Origin: an uncultured Clostridium sp.
Lineage (GTDB): Bacteria; Bacillota; Clostridia; Lachnospirales; Lachnospiraceae
DNA length: 17,909 nucleotides
Assembly: GCF_900547735.1 (NCBI RefSeq)
Contig: NZ_URHZ01000095.1
Span: 1-17,909 of the forward strand
Reading direction: 5' to 3'
Shown piece after piece: positions 14,161-17,909 of this stretch; position 1 is the first letter of the stretch; each line of letters starts with the position of its first letter. Below the pieces are notes generated by a model, which made no database searches, was not told where the DNA came from, and saw only the letters and a list, made by a program, of their open reading frames with translations. A program made the translations under genes and the position numbers.

Positions 14161-14196
14161 CTTACAGGATTGTAAGGAACCGGGGAAGAATGTAAG
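14161..14196 (+). promoter_or_regulatory. Candidate BceR-type operator
   Basis: CTTACA (14161-14166), a GGAT spacer, and TGTAAG (14171-14176) form a perfect inverted repeat. A third half-site TGTAAG occurs at 14191-14196, exactly 20 bp (two turns) after the second. Short inverted repeats with a 4-bp spacer upstream of the transporter genes are the usual target type for BceR-like regulators. The site begins 10 nt after the kinase stop codon and lies upstream of a weak -35 region, as expected for an activated promoter. Confidence 0.65.
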
Positions 14197-14204
14197 CCCA
14201 ATCT

Positions 14205-14235
14205 ATGGCAGAGCGCCGGACGCTTTTTGTATAAT
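14205..14235 (+). promoter_or_regulatory. Promoter of the Bce-type transporter genes
   Basis: A perfect TATAAT (14230-14235) is preceded at 19 bp by ATGGCA (14205-14210, 4 of 6). A good -10 with a poor, over-spaced -35 fits activator dependence, and the palindrome at 14161-14176 is placed about 30 bp upstream of the -35. This would let the transporter be induced separately from the regulator genes. Confidence 0.6.
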
Positions 14236-14267
14236 GTTGATATTCCGGAAAAAGGAGGAACAATCGA

Positions 14268-15032
14268 ATGGCTGTTTTGGAAGTGCAGCATTTAAAGAAG
14301 GTATATACAACAAGGTTCGGCGGAAACAGGGTGCAGGCGCTCTCGGATGTGAATTTTACGGTGGAGCAGGGGGAGTATGTGGCCATAATGGGGGAGTCGG
14401 GCTCGGGAAAGACGACTTTGCTGAACATTCTGGCATCCCTCGACAGGCCCACGGAGGGGAAGGTGCTTCTGGAGGGCAGGGACATGGCGGGGATCCGGGA
14501 AAAGGATATTGCCGCGTTCAGAAGGGATAACCTGGGATTCGTGTTCCAGGACTTCAACCTGCTCGATACATTTTCGGTCAGAGACAATATTTTTCTGCCC
14601 CTGGTGCTTGCGGGAATGCCCTACAGGGAGATGGAACTCAGGCTGGCGCCGCTGGCTGCAAAGCTTGGGATCGGTGAGATACTGGATAAATTTCCTTATG
14701 AAATTTCGGGAGGGCAGAAACAGAGAACTGCCGCGGCCCGGGCAATGATCACAAAACCTCAGATCCTTTTGGCGGATGAGCCGACCGGCGCTCTGGATTC
14801 CAGGGCGGCCGACGGTCTTCTGAGGATATTTAACAGAGTGAACGATGAAGGGCAGACCATTCTGATGGTTACACACAGTGTGAAGGCGGCCAGCCATGCG
14901 GGGCGTGTTCTGTTCATTAAGGACGGGGAAGTATTCCACCAGATATACAGGGGAAGAAAGACAAATGAGGAACTGTATCAGAATATAGCGGATACGCTGA
15001 CGGTAATTTCGACAGGCGGTGAGAGAAAATGA
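14268..15032 (+). CDS. BceA-type ABC transporter ATPase
   Basis: A 254-residue ATPase of the LolD/MacB/BceA branch. Motifs: Walker A GESGSGKTT (42-50), Q-loop Q94 in FVFQDFNLLD, signature ISGGQKQR (146-153), Walker B LLADEP (167-172), switch H203. The FNLLDTF segment after the Q-loop and the YEISGG segment are typical of antimicrobial-peptide resistance transporters. The start is ATG with AAGGAGG about 8 nt upstream. Its stop overlaps the permease start by 4 bp. It drives a permease that frees lipid II-cycle intermediates from peptide antibiotics such as bacitracin in characterised systems. The exact drug range here is not deducible. Confidence 0.93.
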   Translation: MAVLEVQHLKKVYTTRFGGNRVQALSDVNFTVEQGEYVAIMGESGSGKTTLLNILASLDRPTEGKVLLEGRDMAGIREKDIAAFRRDNLGFVFQDFNLLDTFSVRDNIFLPLVLAGMPYREMELRLAPLAAKLGIGEILDKFPYEISGGQKQRTAAARAMITKPQILLADEPTGALDSRAADGLLRIFNRVNDEGQTILMVTHSVKAASHAGRVLFIKDGEVFHQIYRGRKTNEELYQNIADTLTVISTGGERK

Positions 15033-17014
15033 GCGGGTTATTTTATATGAAGCTGGCAATGCAGAATATCAGAAAAAATGCCAGGACCTATGTGCCCTAT
15101 ATTCTGACCTGTGTAGGTTCGGTCATGGTGTTCCAGATTCTTTTGACACTTTCACTCAATACGGAACTGGACAGGATATACGGCGGCAGCAATATGCGGG
15201 CGATTTTGCTGATCGGCTGCATTATCATCGGATTTTTTACGGGAGGTTTCCTCTTCTATACAAATAGTTTTCTGATTAGGAGGAGAAAAAGGGAAATCGG
15301 ACTTTTTAACATCCTGGGGATGGAGAAAAAGCATATTGGCAGAATCATGTTTTACGAGACGGTATTGATTGCTTTTGCAAGTCTGGCAGGTGGAATCGGA
15401 GGCGGTTTTCTGCTGTCAAAGGGTGTCTATCTGCTTCTGCTCAGGATGGTGGAGGCCGACGTGCAGTGGGGCTTTCATTTTTCAGGCAGGGCCGCCGTTA
15501 CTGCGGCAGTACTTTATGGCTGCCTGTTTCTCGTAATTCTGGCTGTCAATATGGCGAAGGTGCATGTGGCAAGTCCTGTTGAGCTGCTGCGCGGTGGTCT
15601 GGAAGGAGAGAGGGAGCCGAAAACAAGGTGGGTAACCGCAGTAATCGGAGTGATATTTCTGGGAATCGCATACTACATTGCCGTTGTCACGAAAAATCCC
15701 ATTTTTCTAATCCTGGGTTTCTTTTTCGCCGTGCTCTGTGTCATTATCGGCACATACTGTCTGTTTATCGCGGGCAGCATCGCACTGCTGAAAGCGCTGA
15801 AAAAGAATAAGAATTTTTATTACAGGACGGATCATTTTATCTCTGTATCGGGTTTGATTTACAGAATGAAACAGAATGCGGCCGGACTTGCCGGTATCTG
15901 TATCCTGTCGACATCGGTAATCGTCATGCTTTCCTCCACCGTGTCTTTGTACAGCGGACTCCAGGGAGTATTAAAAAACCGTTTTGTCAGGGACATCATG
16001 CTGACGGCCGGTGATATCGATGATGATAAGATGGAAAAGATAGACCAGATTACCGGCGGTATCCTTCAGGAGGAGGGACTAACGGAGGAAAATGCGTTCC
16101 GGTTTAAGAATTTTGTATTTACCACTGTTGAGGAGGAAAAGGGCGTGCTGCGGGCAATCGACGCAGGCCGGAGTTCGGAGATCAGGAAAGTTAAAACCGT
16201 ATGTGTCATTACGGAAGACGATTATAACAGAAATATGGGGAGCAGTCTTAAGCTGAATCCGGGAGAGATTGTGGCCTTTGAGGGTGAGGAGCCCTATGAA
16301 AATGACACCCTTTCAATATACGGTAAAACATACCATACGGTACCGGCCGGGGAATTGAAACTATGGGAGCAGGATGAGTCCTTTGGACGTTACGGCGCTT
16401 ACTATATTATCGTGCCGGATATTGGGGAAATGAGACTGCTGCTCGGGATGGATAGGGAGATGTTTGGGAGTGCGGAGCGGGGGATACGCTACCAGTGCGC
16501 ATTTGATCTTAACGCCGATGAGGAAACCCAGGTCCGTGTATACAGAAAGATGATGGAAAAAATGCAGGAGCTTTCTGCCGGAGTGTGGGGAGAGTCGGCG
16601 GCGGAAGAGTGGAGATTTTATTTCTCGGTTCATGCGGGCCTTTTGTTTCTGGGGATTTTCCTGGGCGCAATCTTTATCATGGCGACCGTCCTGATTATCT
16701 ATTACAAGCAGGTCACGGAAGGGTACGACGACTGCGCCCGTTTCGAAATCATGCAGAAGGTGGGACTGTCAAAAGCGGAGATACGCCGTTCCATCCGCTC
16801 CCAGCTCCTGTTAATGTTCTTTCTGCCGCTGGCGGCAGCGGCCCTCCATATTGCGTTTGCGTTTCCGATGATAGCAAGACTGCTGGCGCTCATGAACCTG
16901 ACCGACGTGGGTCTGTTTATCCGGTGTACGGCCGGTACCTTCGGGGTGTTTGCCGCGGCGTACTGCGTGGTATATGTGTGGACGTCCAGAGTTTATATGA
17001 AGATTGTTAGCTGA
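15029..17014 (+). CDS. BceB-type permease (FtsX domain, 10 TM)
   Basis: A 661-residue membrane protein of the size and layout of BceB. It has a first helix near residues 22-42, FtsX-domain helices with the cytoplasmic segment RRKREIGLFNILGMEKKHI (about 84-102), and a large extracellular domain of roughly 200 residues (about 320-530) between the seventh and eighth helices. That domain is the proposed drug and lipid sensing region of this family. The closing helices follow a conserved cytoplasmic stretch, QVTEGYDDCARFEIMQKVGL. Translation is coupled to the ATPase gene by an ATGA overlap. It is the likely signal source for the neighbouring kinase. No clear terminator is seen in the 119 bp between its stop and the convergent pentapeptide gene. 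Confidence 0.92.
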   Translation: MSGLFYMKLAMQNIRKNARTYVPYILTCVGSVMVFQILLTLSLNTELDRIYGGSNMRAILLIGCIIIGFFTGGFLFYTNSFLIRRRKREIGLFNILGMEKKHIGRIMFYETVLIAFASLAGGIGGGFLLSKGVYLLLLRMVEADVQWGFHFSGRAAVTAAVLYGCLFLVILAVNMAKVHVASPVELLRGGLEGEREPKTRWVTAVIGVIFLGIAYYIAVVTKNPIFLILGFFFAVLCVIIGTYCLFIAGSIALLKALKKNKNFYYRTDHFISVSGLIYRMKQNAAGLAGICILSTSVIVMLSSTVSLYSGLQGVLKNRFVRDIMLTAGDIDDDKMEKIDQITGGILQEEGLTEENAFRFKNFVFTTVEEEKGVLRAIDAGRSSEIRKVKTVCVITEDDYNRNMGSSLKLNPGEIVAFEGEEPYENDTLSIYGKTYHTVPAGELKLWEQDESFGRYGAYYIIVPDIGEMRLLLGMDREMFGSAERGIRYQCAFDLNADEETQVRVYRKMMEKMQELSAGVWGESAAEEWRFYFSVHAGLLFLGIFLGAIFIMATVLIIYYKQVTEGYDDCARFEIMQKVGLSKAEIRRSIRSQLLLMFFLPLAAAALHIAFAFPMIARLLALMNLTDVGLFIRCTAGTFGVFAAAYCVVYVWTSRVYMKIVS

Positions 17015-17133
17015 AGCAGACCGGGACGCATCGGAGGCGGGAGATTACGGAGGAGTTCTGGCCTGCAGCCTTTTAAGGGATCAGACAGTCGATATGCCGT
17101 GAGGTAAAAAGGTCCGGTTGCCCGGTGAAACGG

Positions 17134-17730
17134 CTAGATTTTAATTCCTACCAGTAAAGCAATATCAAGCGCCTGGGAGGCGTCGATCTTAAGACCGCGC
17201 AGTTCACTGAAGGTTTCCGATACCGTGATTCCTTCGATGAGGGAGCCGGAGAGATCGACGCCTTTTAACGGCGTATGGAAAAATTCGGCGCGGGTGAGGT
17301 TGACCTGCTCAAAGGTTGTCTTTTTCAATTTGCTGTCCGAGAAGAAGGCCATGTTGAGCTTTGCGAAGGAGAGAGCAGAGTCCTTCCAGAGCGTATTGGA
17401 AAAATTCCCGTAGCAGTAGGAGCCTTTCTCCAGACGAACGGAGAGAAAGGAACTGCGGCTGAAGTCACAGCCGTCCCCCTTGCAGTCGCTCATGATGCAG
17501 GTATTGAAATAGCAGCTGTTGAAGCAGCAGTTTGAAAAATCACAGTTTGTAAATGACGTATGTAAAAAGGAACTGCCGCTGAAATCGCAGTCCGAAAAGC
17601 GGCAGGAGGTAAAGGAGGTCTGCCGGAAATCGACTTTGAACGTACCGGACCGTACTTCTTCCCCTGTATATTCTGCGGCGCAGATGATATCCTCCTCCTC
17701 GGAGGCGGTGATTAAATCGTATTCTAACAT
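17134..17730 (-). CDS. Qnr-like pentapeptide repeat protein
   Basis: A 198-residue right-handed beta-helix protein. Every fifth residue from 35 to 170 is a bulky hydrophobic or aromatic centre (F, L, M, Y, W, I or V), with one exception (G85), so there are about 28 uninterrupted pentapeptides and no loop insertions. The N-terminal YTGEEVRSGTF (21-31) and C-terminal LRGLKIDASQALDIALLVGI (178-197) resemble the ends of Qnr proteins, whose C-terminal part mediates dimerisation. Qnr and MfpA mimic DNA and bind gyrase, giving quinolone protection. A gyrase role here is inferred; other pentapeptide proteins have no known role. The centre is rich in cysteine. The start is ATG with AGGAG about 8 nt upstream, under its own promoter. 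Confidence 0.85.
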   Translation of the reverse strand: MLEYDLITASEEEDIICAAEYTGEEVRSGTFKVDFRQTSFTSCRFSDCDFSGSSFLHTSFTNCDFSNCCFNSCYFNTCIMSDCKGDGCDFSRSSFLSVRLEKGSYCYGNFSNTLWKDSALSFAKLNMAFFSDSKLKKTTFEQVNLTRAEFFHTPLKGVDLSGSLIEGITVSETFSELRGLKIDASQALDIALLVGIKI

Positions 17731-17761
17731 AATTAGGCTCCTGATACGGATTTTTGTAATG

Positions 17762-17775
17762 AGTCTGTATAGACT
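17762..17775. promoter_or_regulatory. Small palindrome in the pentapeptide gene leader
   Basis: AGTCT-GTAT-AGACT is a perfect 5-4-5 inverted repeat about 10 nt downstream of the predicted transcription start of the pentapeptide gene. The position fits a repressor operator or a small RNA hairpin. Nothing further identifies a regulator. Confidence 0.35.
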
Positions 17776-17789
17776 TTTAAGATAAAGTC

Positions 17790-17818
17790 ATTTTAGCAAC
17801 GAAGGAGTTGCGTGTCAA
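17790..17818 (-). promoter_or_regulatory. Promoter of the pentapeptide repeat gene
   Basis: On the minus strand a full-consensus TTGACA (17818-17813) is followed after 17 bp by TAAAAT (17795-17790, 5 of 6). The start would be near 17783, about 50 nt before the ATG at 17730. This indicates strong independent expression. Confidence 0.82.
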
Positions 17819-17865
17819 GTGATGAAGGGAGAGTGGCCGGAGCCGTATTTCGTATGGGGATTTAA

Positions 17866-17909
17866 TTGAGATGCGAGGACGCCTCTGTAAGACGGCGGAC
17901 GGGGGAGTG
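17866..17909 (+). repeat. Dispersed repeat, copy B (cut by window end)
   Basis: The last 44 bases match 1477-1518 in the same orientation: TTGAGATGCG, then CTGTAAGA and GGGGGAGTG blocks shared, about 33 of 40 aligned positions in the core equal. Copy A continues into a long hairpin, so copy B probably does so beyond the window. It lies about 48 bp upstream of the -35 box of the pentapeptide gene promoter. Confidence 0.6.

Noticed and set aside
14292..15059. Minus-strand open frame of 255 codons opposite the BceA-type gene
   Set aside because: It is antisense to an ATPase gene with intact Walker motifs; its composition is that of a reverse-strand shadow.

Overview
The window (about 50% G+C, strong AGGAGG-type ribosome binding sites, short intergenic gaps, Bce-type and ABC-F genes, no phage or transposase genes) looks like chromosome of an anaerobic Firmicute, most likely a Lachnospiraceae-type clostridium. 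That assignment is inferred from gene style and content, not from a marker gene. No rRNA, tRNA, CRISPR array or insertion sequence was seen.

Left part (1-3660). Two half-size ChrA-family chromate transporter genes lie on the minus strand (1440-187). A LysR regulator (1828-2724) diverges from them. The intergenic region holds a near-consensus minus-strand promoter, a perfect 7-5-7 palindrome just upstream of its -35 box (a likely LysR site), and a roughly 150 bp repeat that folds as a long hairpin. The first part of a second copy of this repeat ends the window. A HisJ-type PHP phosphoesterase gene (2808-3620) follows, closed by a clear terminator.

Middle part (3776-8880). A promoter and a 190-nt leader precede an operon for a binding-protein-dependent ABC importer: lipoprotein, two permeases and an ATPase of the AfuA/Fbp/polyamine/phosphonate class. 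The operon ends with a CehA-type PHP metallohydrolase and a terminator. The substrate cannot be named from sequence. A PHP hydrolase on each side suggests uptake and hydrolysis of a phosphorylated or ester compound.

Right part (9055-17818). This is a probable antimicrobial resistance block. A consensus promoter drives a roughly 450-nt leader that contains a 7-codon leader peptide and four mutually complementary segments. They form a textbook ribosome-mediated transcription attenuator in front of an Lsa-like ABC-F ribosome protection gene. A GT87-type membrane glycosyltransferase follows without a visible terminator. Next come a complete Bce-type module (response regulator, intramembrane-sensing kinase, ATPase, 661-residue FtsX-type permease) with a CTTACA-N4-TGTAAG operator between kinase and transporter genes. 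A convergent Qnr-like pentapeptide repeat gene under its own consensus promoter ends the block.

The strongest observation is the attenuator at 9186-9493. Next are the hairpin repeat, the PHP-transporter locus, and the clustering of three unrelated resistance families.
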